Source of the DNA: Ferruginibacter sp.
GTDB taxonomy: Bacteria; Bacteroidota; Bacteroidia; Chitinophagales; Chitinophagaceae
DNA: 35,320 nucleotides
Assembly (NCBI GenBank): GCA_025352625.1
Contig: JANXSR010000108.1
Location: 1 to 35,320 of the forward strand
Direction: 5' to 3'
The position numbers were made by a program, and so were the translations under genes. Positions 7,361 through 16,521 of this stretch are shown here, piece by piece. The notes beneath the pieces were generated by a model. That model worked only from the letters and a program-made list of their open reading frames with translations. It searched no databases and was not told the DNA's origin. Positions within the stretch are counted from its first letter, which is position 1, and every line of letters begins with the position of its first letter.

Positions 7361-8656
7361 ATGCCTGCCAATATTCAACGGAATAAACTTTTTGTAGCCA
7401 GTTGTATGGCTTTGTTAGTAACCTCGCTTTCGTTCGGTATCCGGGCAGGATTGCTTGATACCTGGAAGCACAATTTCGGTCTCTCACAGGAAGATGCAGG
7501 TGTTATAACAAGTACTGCTTTTTTTGCTTTCCCAATTGCTATTATTATTGGGGGGATGGTTGTTGACATAATTGGAATGAAAAAATTGCTTGTTGCTGCA
7601 GGTATATTTCATCTTTTTGGAATTGTACTTACTATTTTTGCTACTGGATTTTGGTCGTTGTTTTTTTCTACCTTTCTAATAGGGTTAGGAAACGGTACTG
7701 TGGAAGCCGCCTGTAATCCGCTGGTAGCAAGTCTTTACCCAGAAAATAAAACTACCCGTTTGAATTATTTTCACCTTTGGTTTCCAGGCGGTATTGTGAT
7801 CGGTACATTGATAGTACGGTTTTTCGGTATTCATATTCCTGACACTTCTTACATGGATAACTGGAAAATACTTGTAGCTGTTATGCTAATTCCTACAGTT
7901 ATTTATGGATATCTTTTTAGTAAACTGGAGTTTCCTGTTACAGAGCGTGTATCTAGCGGAGTTTCTACTGGCGAAATGTACAAGGCTTTGTTAAACCCTT
8001 TATTTTGGATAATGTTTGTGCTGATGTTTGGTACTGCTATAACAGAATTATTTACAGGGCAGTGGATTGATGTACTCTTGAAAAATGTAACAGACAACGC
8101 ATTGCTATTATTGACGCTGGAAACAGGAGTGATGGTATTGGGAAGGGCATTTGCAGGGTCAGTTGTGCATAGACTATCTCCTGCTGGTGTATTATTATTC
8201 TCCGCAATTTTTGCTGCACTAGGTATATATATGTTAGGGCACACTACTGGTAATATGTTATTTGTAGGGGCATTGATATTTGGTGTCGGTGTATGTTATT
8301 TTTGGCCTACCATGCTTGGATTTGTATCTGAAAACTTACCAAAAACAGGCGCTGTAGGTATGAATATTATTGGTGGTGCAGGAATGTTTGCAGTGTCGGT
8401 TTATATGATATTTATGGGAGGTTATTATGACAGGTTAGTGGCTGCAAAGTTACCTGCTGGTGCTTCTATTGCTGCATATAGAGCTCCTGATGCCACACCT
8501 GCCATGACAAGTGCACTTAACGAAGCAAACGGGGCCGCTGGTCCTGCAATTCTAAATGCAACATTGATAATCCCCATCATTTTGATTTTTGCATTTGCCG
8601 GATTATTCTTTTACATGCGATCAAAGAAAAAAACAGCTGTTCAACCAGCCTATTAA
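7361..8656 (+). CDS. MFS sugar transporter, FHS (FucP-like) type
   Basis: This is a 431-residue integral membrane protein with about 12 predicted hydrophobic helices in two halves and a short cytoplasmic C-terminus (MRSKKKTAVQPAY). Features of the fucose/glucose:H+ symporter group are visible: GLSQEDAGVITSTAFFAF, a loop with GMVVDIIGMKK (the 2-3 loop, DxxGxK), and ACNPLVASLYPENKTTRLNY followed by HLWFPGG. It likely imports a mono- or keto-sugar with protons across the inner membrane. The start at 7361 (MPANIQRNKLF) is chosen over a TTG 24 nt upstream. The next gene follows after 22 nt, placing transport at the head of the plus-strand operon. Confidence 0.85.
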   Translation: MPANIQRNKLFVASCMALLVTSLSFGIRAGLLDTWKHNFGLSQEDAGVITSTAFFAFPIAIIIGGMVVDIIGMKKLLVAAGIFHLFGIVLTIFATGFWSLFFSTFLIGLGNGTVEAACNPLVASLYPENKTTRLNYFHLWFPGGIVIGTLIVRFFGIHIPDTSYMDNWKILVAVMLIPTVIYGYLFSKLEFPVTERVSSGVSTGEMYKALLNPLFWIMFVLMFGTAITELFTGQWIDVLLKNVTDNALLLLTLETGVMVLGRAFAGSVVHRLSPAGVLLFSAIFAALGIYMLGHTTGNMLFVGALIFGVGVCYFWPTMLGFVSENLPKTGAVGMNIIGGAGMFAVSVYMIFMGGYYDRLVAAKLPAGASIAAYRAPDATPAMTSALNEANGAAGPAILNATLIIPIILIFAFAGLFFYMRSKKKTAVQPAY

Positions 8657-8678
8657 ATCATCTGATAAAATTATCTTT

Positions 8679-9578
8679 ATGTCAATACAAAACAGACGTG
8701 TAGTTATAAAAAATCTGCTGGCAGGTTCAGTAGCTGTTGGAGCTTCTTCTATGTTAAATGCATGTGTTGCAGAAACTAAAAACAATACTGGTGCTATGAA
8801 ATTAAAAGGCAATATCAATCATTCAGTGTGCCAATGGTGCTACGGTTCTATACCATTGGAAGAATTGTGCAAGGCAGTAAAAGAAATGGGTTTTGCAGCT
8901 ATCGATCTGATTGCTCCGAAAGACTGGCCCATGCTGCAGAAATACGGCCTATATAGTTCCATGTGCTACCATGGCGGCAATGTTAGTTTAACCAATGGGT
9001 TTAATAATAAAACATACCATGAACAATTGATAAAAGATTATACAGAAGTTATTCCTTTGATGAAGCAGGCCGGATATAAAAATTTAATTTGCTTTAGTGG
9101 AAGTCGCAATGGAATGGATGATGAAACCGGGCTAAAAAACTGCGTAGAAGGCTTGCAGAAAATTTTGCCGCTTGCAGAAAAAAATGGCGTGATTATACAA
9201 ATGGAATTGCTGAACAGCAAGGTGGATCACAAAGATTACATGTGCGATAAATCTGCCTGGGGCGTTGAATTGTGCAAACGTCTGCATTCTGATAATTTTA
9301 AATTGCTGTATGATATTTATCATATGCAGATAGATGAGGGGGATGTGATCCGTACCATCCAGGATAACCACCAATACTTTGGTCATTACCATACTGGCGG
9401 TGTACCAGGTCGGCATGAAATTGACGAGAGCCAGGAATTGTATTATCCGGCTATTATGAGGGCTATTTTGGCTACAGGTTTTAAAGACTATGTTGCACAG
9501 GAATTTATTCCAACTGCAAAGGAAAATAAAGACAAGCTGGCCAATTTAAAAAAGGCTATTCAGATTTGCGATGTATAA
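8679..9578 (+). CDS. Exported TIM-barrel isomerase (hydroxypyruvate isomerase-like), Tat/lipoprotein signal
   Basis: This 299-residue protein starts at 8679 with a twin-arginine-like signal (NRRVVIKNLLAGSVAVGASS) that ends in a lipobox (MLNAC, Cys29). It is therefore probably a Tat-exported lipoprotein. The mature part is a xylose isomerase-like barrel: SVCQWCYGSIPLEELC at the start, metal-site segments IQMELLNSK, LLYDIYHMQIDEGD and FGHYHTGG, and a terminal VAQEFIPT with the last Glu. This pattern matches hydroxypyruvate isomerase/Hyi-like proteins, which in Bacteroidota are often secreted and lie beside GMC dehydrogenases. It probably epimerises or isomerises a periplasmic oxidised sugar; the true substrate is unknown. 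It is 64 nt upstream of the first GMC gene. Confidence 0.85.
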   Translation: MSIQNRRVVIKNLLAGSVAVGASSMLNACVAETKNNTGAMKLKGNINHSVCQWCYGSIPLEELCKAVKEMGFAAIDLIAPKDWPMLQKYGLYSSMCYHGGNVSLTNGFNNKTYHEQLIKDYTEVIPLMKQAGYKNLICFSGSRNGMDDETGLKNCVEGLQKILPLAEKNGVIIQMELLNSKVDHKDYMCDKSAWGVELCKRLHSDNFKLLYDIYHMQIDEGDVIRTIQDNHQYFGHYHTGGVPGRHEIDESQELYYPAIMRAILATGFKDYVAQEFIPTAKENKDKLANLKKAIQICDV

Positions 9579-9642
9579 TTTATAGTTGTAAATCTTTTTA
9601 AGATTGTAAGTAATAATTCATAACCTAACAATGATTAACTAA

Positions 9643-11322
9643 ATGCCAGACAATACATATGATGCGATTGTAGTGGGCTCAGGAATAAGCGGCGGATGGG
9701 CTGCAAAGGAGCTTACCGAAAAGGGGTTAAAGGTTTTGATGCTGGAACGTGGCCGTGATATTGAACACGTGAAAGATTATGTAAATGCCAATAAAGAAGC
9801 CTGGGATTATCCGCATAGGGGTGAACGTACCCAGCAAATGATTAAAGATTACCCTGCTTTAAAAAGAGATTATCCATTAAACGAAACTAACCTTGATTAT
9901 TGGGCAAGCGATAAGGACAGTCCTTATACAGAAATAAAACGTTTTGATTGGTTTAGAGGTTACCATGTTGGAGGAAGATCTCTAATGTGGGGCAGACAAA
10001 GTTACCGCTGGAGCGATTTTGATTTTGAAGCCAATCTTAAAGATGGTATTGCCATAGACTGGCCGGTGCGCTACAAAGCGATTGCTCCCTGGTATGATTA
10101 TGTAGAAAAATTTGCAGGTATCAGTGGATCAAGAGATGGCTTGCCGCAGTTACCGGATGGACAGTTTATGCCTGCCATGGATATGAATATCGTAGAGAAA
10201 GATGTTAGCGCAAGAATGAACAAACATTACAACAGTAACAGAAAAATGATCATTGGCCGCACAGCCAATATAACTCAGCCACTACCCGGCAGAACCAATT
10301 GCCAATACAGAGACAAATGCTGGCTGGGATGCCCTTTTGGAGCTTATTTCAGTACACAATCTTCTACTTTACCAGCAGCCCGTGCCACAGGCAATCTTAC
10401 GCTAAGGCCCTGGAGTATTGTTACAAAAGTATTATACGATAAAGATAAAAAAAGAGCTACCGGTGTAGAAGTGCTTGACGCAGAAGACAACAAGACTTAC
10501 GTATACAATGCTAAAATCATTTTCCTGAATGCCTCTACTTTAAACAGTGCATGGGTGCTGATGAATTCTGCTACCGATGTGTGGGAAGGAGGATTGGGAA
10601 GCAGCAGTGGAGAATTGGGACACAACATAATGGACCATCATCTTGGTGTTGGGGCAGGTGGAACAGTAGAAGGTTTTGAAGACAAATATCTTTTTGGCCG
10701 AAGAGCCAATGGGGTTTATATTCCACGTTACCGCAATTTATTTGGCGATAAAAGAGATTACCTGCGTGGATTTGGCTACCAGGGTGGTGCAGGCAGAGAT
10801 GGATGGGGAAGAAATATTCCGGAATTAAATATCGGTGGCGAATTTAAAGATGCACTGAGCGAACCCGGTGCATGGTCAATGGGTATCGGTGGTTTTGGCG
10901 AAACCCTGCCCTACCATGAAAATAAAATAACCCTTGACAAAACCAAAAAAGATAAATGGGGGCTGAATATTTTGGCCATGGATATTGAATACAAAGAGAA
11001 TGAGAAAAAGATGCGCATAGATATGCAGAAGGATGCCGAAGAAATGCTCACCATTGCCGGCGTAAAAAATGTTACAGGGTGGACGGGTGATGGTACTTTA
11101 GGCAGGGGCATACACGAAATGGGATCAGCACGTATGGGTAAAGATGCCAAAACATCTGTGCTAAATGGTTTTAACCAGGTGTGGGATGCACCAAATGTTT
11201 TTGTAACAGATGGCTCTTTTATGACATCCGCGGCTTGCCAGAACCCTTCGCTTACTTACATGGCTTTTACGGCAAGGGCAGCCGATCATGCAGTTAGTGA
11301 ATTAAAAAAAATGAATTTATAA
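9643..11322 (+). CDS. GMC family FAD-dependent dehydrogenase (glycoside 3-dehydrogenase-like), copy 1
   Basis: This 559-residue flavoprotein has an ADP-binding motif, VVGSGISGG (Gly12, Gly14, Gly17), with Glu35 to bind the ribose. GGRSLMWGRQSYRW is the flavin attachment-like loop. The catalytic pair of the GMC C-terminal domain is His491 (HEMGSARMG) and Asn534 (CQNPSLTYMAF). A cysteine triad, Cys220-x5-Cys226-x3-Cys230, followed by PFGAYFSTQSSTLPAA, is typical of the gluconate 2-dehydrogenase/glucoside 3-dehydrogenase branch and may bind an Fe-S cluster. There is no signal peptide; export would need a partner such as the Tat-signal small subunit at 14864. It lacks the 12-15 residue N-terminal extension of copies 2 and 3. 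Confidence 0.85.
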   Translation: MPDNTYDAIVVGSGISGGWAAKELTEKGLKVLMLERGRDIEHVKDYVNANKEAWDYPHRGERTQQMIKDYPALKRDYPLNETNLDYWASDKDSPYTEIKRFDWFRGYHVGGRSLMWGRQSYRWSDFDFEANLKDGIAIDWPVRYKAIAPWYDYVEKFAGISGSRDGLPQLPDGQFMPAMDMNIVEKDVSARMNKHYNSNRKMIIGRTANITQPLPGRTNCQYRDKCWLGCPFGAYFSTQSSTLPAARATGNLTLRPWSIVTKVLYDKDKKRATGVEVLDAEDNKTYVYNAKIIFLNASTLNSAWVLMNSATDVWEGGLGSSSGELGHNIMDHHLGVGAGGTVEGFEDKYLFGRRANGVYIPRYRNLFGDKRDYLRGFGYQGGAGRDGWGRNIPELNIGGEFKDALSEPGAWSMGIGGFGETLPYHENKITLDKTKKDKWGLNILAMDIEYKENEKKMRIDMQKDAEEMLTIAGVKNVTGWTGDGTLGRGIHEMGSARMGKDAKTSVLNGFNQVWDAPNVFVTDGSFMTSAACQNPSLTYMAFTARAADHAVSELKKMNL

Positions 11323-11374
11323 TTAGAAACCGTTTCGGTTGTGGAACAACAAACGAAACCATAAAAAAATAAAT

Positions 11375-13090
11375 ATGCCGCAGGATTCAACCAAAATTAA
11401 CAACAAAGCCGACATACAAAATACCTACGACGCTATAGTGGTAGGTTCTGGCATTAGCGGAGGCTGGGCCGCCAAAGAACTTACTGAAAAAGGGTTAAAG
11501 GTTTTGATGCTGGAGCGTGGTCGTGACATTGAACACGTAAAGGATTACGTAAATGCCAGTAAAGAAGCCTGGGATTATCCGCACAGGGGACGTCGCACAC
11601 AGGAAATGATAAAGGAATATCCTGTGCTTAAAAGAGACTACCCATTAAACGAAACCAACCTTGACTATTGGGCAAGTGATAAAGACAGTCCTTACACAGA
11701 AGTAAAACGCTTTGACTGGTTTCGTGGCTATCACATGGGCGGCCGTTCGTTAATGTGGGGCAGGCAAAGTTACCGCCTGAGTGATTTTGATTTTGAAGCC
11801 AACCTTAAAGATGGCGTTGCTATAGACTGGCCGGTTCGTTATAAAGAAATTGCACCCTGGTATGATTATGTAGAAAAATTTGCAGGCATTAGCGGATCAA
11901 GAGATGGGCTGGCTCAACTACCGGATGGACAATTTATGCCAGCTATGGATATGACGATTGTAGAAAAAGATGTAGCTGCTAGAATTAAAGAACATTATAA
12001 AGGAAAACGCTCAATGATTATTGGCCGCACAGCAAATATTACTGAGCCTCTGCCGGGAAGAACCAATTGCCAGTACAGGAATAAATGCTGGTTGGGTTGT
12101 CCTTTTGGTGCGTACTTCAGCACACAATCATCTACCTTACCTGCTGCAAAAAACACAGGTAATCTTACGGTACGTCCCTGGAGCATTGTTACAAAAGTGT
12201 TATATGATAAAGATAAAAAAAGAGCAACAGGTGTAGAAGTGCTGGATGGAGAAAACAACAAGACCTATGTGTACAATGCAAAAATAATTTTCCTGAATGC
12301 CTCTACTTTAAACAGTGCCTGGATTCTGATGAATTCGGCTACGGATGTATGGGATGGTGGACTTGGAAGCAGCAGTGGCGAACTCGGACATAATATTATG
12401 GATCATCACCTGGGTGTTGGTGCCGCCGGAAAGGTAGAAGGCTATGAAGATAAATATACTTTTGGTCGCCGTGCCAATGGAATTTACATTCCCCGTTACC
12501 AAAATTTATTTGGCGATAAAAGAGATTACCTGCGTGGCTTTGGCTACCAGGGTGGTGGAACAAGAGAAGGTTACAGCCGCTCTGCAGAAGAAATTTCTTT
12601 AGGAGCTGATTTAAAGGATGCTTTGTGTGAACCGGGTTCATGGACAATGAATATTGGCGGTTTTGGAGAAACATTGCCTTACCATGAAAACTTTGTAACG
12701 CTTGATAAAACTAAAAAAGATAAGTGGGGACTGAATGTTTTATCTATGGATATCGAATACAAGGAAAACGAGAAAAAAATGCGGAAAGATATGTTGGCCG
12801 ATGCCATCGAAATGCTTGAAGCCGCAGGTGTAAAAAATGTAAAAGGCCGTGATGGTGATGGTACACTGGGAAGAGGTATTCATGAAATGGGGTCTGCACG
12901 TATGGGTAAAGATGCTAAAACATCTGTGCTCAATAACTTCAACCAAATGTGGGATGCTCCGAATGTTTTTGTAACAGATGGTTCATTTATGACCTCAGCA
13001 GCATGTGTAAATCCATCACTAACTTATATGGCATTTACAGCAAGGGCTGCCGATCATGCAGTTAGTGAATTGAAAAAGGGAAACCTATAG
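11375..13090 (+). CDS. GMC family FAD-dependent dehydrogenase (glycoside 3-dehydrogenase-like), copy 2
   Basis: This 571-residue paralogue is very close to copy 1 in protein sequence (identical through long stretches such as the FAD motif and the DYWASDKDSPYTE segment). It has the same Cys triad (232/238/242) and catalytic His503 and Asn546. The start at 11375 (MPQDSTKINNKADIQN) is preferred over an upstream frame extension of 12 codons that begins with GTG and looks like leader. Codons differ at many synonymous positions from copy 1, so the duplication is not recent despite the protein similarity. It is 52 nt from copy 1 and 38 nt from copy 3. It probably oxidises a related sugar or glycoside in the periplasm. 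Confidence 0.85.
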   Translation: MPQDSTKINNKADIQNTYDAIVVGSGISGGWAAKELTEKGLKVLMLERGRDIEHVKDYVNASKEAWDYPHRGRRTQEMIKEYPVLKRDYPLNETNLDYWASDKDSPYTEVKRFDWFRGYHMGGRSLMWGRQSYRLSDFDFEANLKDGVAIDWPVRYKEIAPWYDYVEKFAGISGSRDGLAQLPDGQFMPAMDMTIVEKDVAARIKEHYKGKRSMIIGRTANITEPLPGRTNCQYRNKCWLGCPFGAYFSTQSSTLPAAKNTGNLTVRPWSIVTKVLYDKDKKRATGVEVLDGENNKTYVYNAKIIFLNASTLNSAWILMNSATDVWDGGLGSSSGELGHNIMDHHLGVGAAGKVEGYEDKYTFGRRANGIYIPRYQNLFGDKRDYLRGFGYQGGGTREGYSRSAEEISLGADLKDALCEPGSWTMNIGGFGETLPYHENFVTLDKTKKDKWGLNVLSMDIEYKENEKKMRKDMLADAIEMLEAAGVKNVKGRDGDGTLGRGIHEMGSARMGKDAKTSVLNNFNQMWDAPNVFVTDGSFMTSAACVNPSLTYMAFTARAADHAVSELKKGNL

Positions 13091-13128
13091 TGAATAAAAG
13101 ATTTATTTTCAAAAAATTACAGTAACAC

Positions 13129-14841
13129 ATGCCAGGCGATTCAACCAGTATAAATAATAAAGCGCAAGCCCAGAATACCTACGATGCAATTGTAGTAGGA
13201 TCGGGTATTAGTGGTGGTTGGGCAGCTAAAGAGTTAACAGAAAAAGGATTAAAAGTATTGATGCTGGAACGGGGTAAAAACTACGAGCACATTAAAGATT
13301 ATAAAACAGTTGGTAAAGATCCATGGGATTTTGAACATAGGGGACATACTACCGAACAACAAAAAAAAGATTATCCTGTGATACACAGAGGTTGGGCAGC
13401 AAGTGAAGCAGTGATGGATTCCTGGGTGAATGAAAAAGATTGCCCTTACACAGAAGTAAAACCGTTTACCTGGTGGCGTAGTTACCAGTTAGGCGGCCGC
13501 TCAATTTTATGGGGCAGGCAAAGTTACCGGTGGAGCGATATTGATTTTGAAGCCAATGCTAAAGATGGTGTTGCCATTGATTGGCCTGTTCGTTACAAAG
13601 ACCTTGCACCCTGGTATGATTATGTAGAAAAATTCGCAGGCATCAGCGGCTCTATAGAAGGATTAGCACATTTACCTGACGGACAGTTTTTGCCGCCGAT
13701 GGATTTAAATATTGTAGAAAAAGATGTAGCTGCAAGAATAAAACAACAATTTAAAAACCGCCACATGATTATTGGCCGTGTGGCTAACTTGACGGCACCT
13801 TTGCAGGCAAGAACAAAATGCCAGTATAGAAACCGCTGTTGGGAAGGTTGCCCTTTTGGAGGCTATTTCAGTACGCAATCATCTACCTTACCTGCGGCAA
13901 CAGCAACAGGTAATTTAACTGTGCGCCCCTTTTCTATCGTTACCAAAATAATTTATGATAAGGATACAAAAAAGGCAAAAGGTGTAGAAGTGCTGGATGC
14001 AGAGACGAATAAAACCTATGAGTTTTACAGCAAGATTGTTTTTCTAAATGCATCGGCTTTAAACTCAGCCTGGGTATTAATGAATTCCGCTACTGATGTT
14101 TGGAAAGATGGACTGGGAAGCAGCAGCGGTGAACTAGGGCATAATATTATGGATCATCATTACAATCTTGGAGCCTCTGGTACAGTAGAAGGCTACGAAA
14201 ATGATACCACTTTTGGTAGAAGGGCCAATGGATTTTACATCACCAGATTTGCTAACTTATATGGCGATAAAAGAAATTATCTGCGGGGCTTTGGGTACCA
14301 GGGTAGTGCATCAAGGCAGGGTTGGAGCAGAGAAATTGCAGAACTAAATATCGGGGGTAATTTTAAAGAAGCAATTTCAGAACCTGGTTCCTGGACTATC
14401 GGTGCTACCGGCTTTGGAGAAATTCTTCCTTATCACGAAAACAAAATTACGCTGGATAAAACAGTAAAAGACAAGTGGGGGTTGCCAGTACTATCGATGG
14501 ATGCGGAATTAAAAGAGAACGAATATAAAATGCGTAAGGATATCAAGACAGATTTGGTAGCAATGTTTGAAGCATCGGGCATAAAAAATATAACCACCTA
14601 CGATACAGGGCATGCTATGGGGCACGGCATTCATGAAATGGGTACCGCCAGAATGGGAAATGATGCAAAAACCGCTGTTCTCAATGGAAATAACCAGGTG
14701 TGGGATTGTAAAAATGTATTTGTTACAGATGGTGCCTGCATGACTTCATCAGCATGTCAGAATCCATCCTTAACTTACATGGCACTAACTGCAAGAGCCG
14801 TTGATTTTGCAGTAAACGAATTAAAAAAAGGCAATTTATAA
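13129..14841 (+). CDS. GMC family FAD-dependent dehydrogenase (glycoside 3-dehydrogenase-like), copy 3
   Basis: This 570-residue paralogue diverges more than copies 1 and 2 do from each other. It keeps the FAD motif, the Cys triad (231/237/241) and catalytic His502 and Asn545. It differs around the substrate side, with HTTEQQKKDYPVIHRGWAAS, FTWWRSYQLGGRSILWGRQ and HEMGTARMGNDAKT. It shares the N-terminal extension style of copy 2 (MPGDSTSINNKAQAQN). The small subunit gene follows 22 nt later, so all three flavoproteins likely share one transcript and perhaps one small subunit. Divergence near the presumed active site suggests a different glycoside preference; that is an inference. Confidence 0.85.
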   Translation: MPGDSTSINNKAQAQNTYDAIVVGSGISGGWAAKELTEKGLKVLMLERGKNYEHIKDYKTVGKDPWDFEHRGHTTEQQKKDYPVIHRGWAASEAVMDSWVNEKDCPYTEVKPFTWWRSYQLGGRSILWGRQSYRWSDIDFEANAKDGVAIDWPVRYKDLAPWYDYVEKFAGISGSIEGLAHLPDGQFLPPMDLNIVEKDVAARIKQQFKNRHMIIGRVANLTAPLQARTKCQYRNRCWEGCPFGGYFSTQSSTLPAATATGNLTVRPFSIVTKIIYDKDTKKAKGVEVLDAETNKTYEFYSKIVFLNASALNSAWVLMNSATDVWKDGLGSSSGELGHNIMDHHYNLGASGTVEGYENDTTFGRRANGFYITRFANLYGDKRNYLRGFGYQGSASRQGWSREIAELNIGGNFKEAISEPGSWTIGATGFGEILPYHENKITLDKTVKDKWGLPVLSMDAELKENEYKMRKDIKTDLVAMFEASGIKNITTYDTGHAMGHGIHEMGTARMGNDAKTAVLNGNNQVWDCKNVFVTDGACMTSSACQNPSLTYMALTARAVDFAVNELKKGNL

Positions 14842-14863
14842 TAATCATTTAAAAACTATCAAT

Positions 14864-15427
14864 ATGGAAAGAAGAGAACTATTAAAAATGATTGCAGCTT
14901 TAACAGGAGGTGCATTCATTGGAGGTGAATTGCTCACCAGTTGTAAAACCAGCCCGGTAATTGGAGGCCCGGTATTTAGTGAAGCAGATACTGCATTTTT
15001 AGATGAAGTAGCTGAAACTATTTTACCAGCTACCAAAACACCTGGCGCCAAAGCAGCAAAAGTTGGCCAGTTTATGGTGGTAATGGTAAATGATACTTAT
15101 GAAGATAAGGATCAAAAAATATTCCACGAAGGCATCGGTAAATTAGAGGAAGCCAGCAAAAAGGCAAACGGTAAATCTTTCTTAGAGGCAACTCCTGAAC
15201 AAAGAACCGCCTTACTTACAGCTTTAGATAAAGAAGCAAAAGATTATCAAAAGGGGAAAAAGCCAGAAGATCCAACTCATTATTTTACTATGATGAAACA
15301 GTTAACCTTGTTTGGTTTCTTTACTTCAAAAGAAGGAGCAACCCAGGCACTTCGTTACATAGCAGTACCAGGCAAATATGATGGCGCTTATCCATATAAA
15401 AAGGGAGATAAAGCCTGGGCAACTTAG
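14864..15427 (+). CDS. Gluconate 2-dehydrogenase subunit 3 family protein, Tat-signal small subunit
   Basis: This 187-residue protein opens with a twin-arginine signal, MERRELLKMIAALTGGAFIG, and a lipobox-like LLTSC (Cys27). The mature chain has the family hallmarks: FSEADTAFLDEVAETILPAT near the start, PGAKAAKVGQFM, and an end with FTMMKQLTLFGFFTSKEG and AYPYKKGDKAWAT. In known three-part flavin sugar dehydrogenases the small subunit carries the Tat signal and takes the folded, FAD-loaded large subunit across the membrane. Only one such gene follows three GMC genes that lack signals, so it may serve all of them. The cytochrome partner is likely the lipoprotein encoded at 4109. Confidence 0.88.
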   Translation: MERRELLKMIAALTGGAFIGGELLTSCKTSPVIGGPVFSEADTAFLDEVAETILPATKTPGAKAAKVGQFMVVMVNDTYEDKDQKIFHEGIGKLEEASKKANGKSFLEATPEQRTALLTALDKEAKDYQKGKKPEDPTHYFTMMKQLTLFGFFTSKEGATQALRYIAVPGKYDGAYPYKKGDKAWAT

Positions 15428-15521
15428 TATTTATTTGTTTGAAAAAATTCTATTTAGTCAAAGCAAGCTAAGGCCACTAACGGTTGATAATTGGGTATGT
15501 AGCGGAATTTGTAAAAATGTT

Positions 15522-16439
15522 ATGAAAAGAATTACATCATTAATACTCTTGTTATATTTTACGCCATTATTTTTGATGTCACAAACAGTATTGCCTTTAT
15601 ATAAAGGAGATATTCCTAATAGTAAACCAGTTAAAGACGAAGAAAAATCAGAACAGGCAAATGGTATTCTTATTATCAGTAAAATATCAAAGCCTACTTT
15701 AAGTGTTTTTCTTCCTCCAAAAGAAAAAGCTACAGGCACAGCAGTTATTATTTATCCCGGCGGCGGATATTGGATTGTTGCTGCCGGTCATGAAGGAACC
15801 GACATTGCAAAAAGGTTCAACGAAATGGGCGTGGCTGCTTTTGTGGTAAAGTATCGTATTCCAAATAGCGAAACAATGATCAATCCTGAGATTGGTCCGC
15901 TACAGGATGCACAACAAGCAATAAAAACAGTAAGGGAGGCAGCTAAAGAATATAACATTGATCCAAACAAAATTGGAATTATGGGATTTTCAGCCGGAGG
16001 CCATTTGGCTTCCACCGCCGGAACACATTTTGATAAAGCCGTTATTCCCAATATAAACAGCACCAGCCTTCGACCCGATTTTATGTTATTGATTTATCCG
16101 GTAATTAGTTTTACAGACAGCCTTACACACTTGGGTTCCAGGGATAATTTAATTGGTAAAAACCCTTCTGCTGAAAAGATAAAAGAATACTCGAACGAAA
16201 TGCAGGTGAACAGTAAAACTCCACCTGCTTTTTTAGTTCATGCCAGTGATGATGATGTTGTTAAGCCGCAGAATAGTATTGCATTTTACCTTGCATTAAT
16301 AAAAAATCATGTCCCTGCTGAATTGCATTTATATGAAAGTAGTGGTCATGGGTTTGGGTTAAATTTAAAAAATACCAATGAGCAGTGGATGGACCGGTGT
16401 AAAAACTGGATGGAAAGCCATGGCTGGCTAAAACGATAA
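15522..16439 (+). CDS. Exported alpha/beta-hydrolase esterase (BD-FAE/acetylxylan esterase-like)
   Basis: This 305-residue protein starts at 15522 with a signal peptide (MKRITSLILLLYFTPLFLMS, then Q). The hydrolase core shows the oxyanion-loop segment YPGGGYWIVAAGHEG, the nucleophile elbow GFSAGGHLAS with Ser157, an acid in HASDDDVV (Asp243-245) and His276 in SSGHGFGL. This is the layout of bacterial carbohydrate or feruloyl esterases related to acetylxylan esterases. It would act in the periplasm or outer membrane, removing acetyl or aromatic esters from plant-derived oligosaccharides, in line with the GH9 gene nearby. It follows the small subunit gene by 94 nt and may or may not share its transcript. 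Substrate is inferred. Confidence 0.82.
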   Translation: MKRITSLILLLYFTPLFLMSQTVLPLYKGDIPNSKPVKDEEKSEQANGILIISKISKPTLSVFLPPKEKATGTAVIIYPGGGYWIVAAGHEGTDIAKRFNEMGVAAFVVKYRIPNSETMINPEIGPLQDAQQAIKTVREAAKEYNIDPNKIGIMGFSAGGHLASTAGTHFDKAVIPNINSTSLRPDFMLLIYPVISFTDSLTHLGSRDNLIGKNPSAEKIKEYSNEMQVNSKTPPAFLVHASDDDVVKPQNSIAFYLALIKNHVPAELHLYESSGHGFGLNLKNTNEQWMDRCKNWMESHGWLKR

Positions 16440-16521
16440 TTTTTTGATGCAATGTTTCAAAACTAAATAATTGTTTTGAAAAAATATCTAATTAATCTTT
16501 TTACAATTTAAAATATCGGTG

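Noticed and set aside
12396-12674. Minus-strand open frames across the GMC genes (also 11995-12261 and 12740-12946)
   Set aside because: They mirror conserved GMC coding sequence, are not kept between the three paralogues, and have no recognisable protein pattern.
16455-16481. Hairpin TTTCAAAAC / GTTTTGAAA between the esterase and the exported isomerase
   Set aside because: It is a weak AT-rich stem with no T-run on the coding strand. Neither a terminator nor an operator can be supported.
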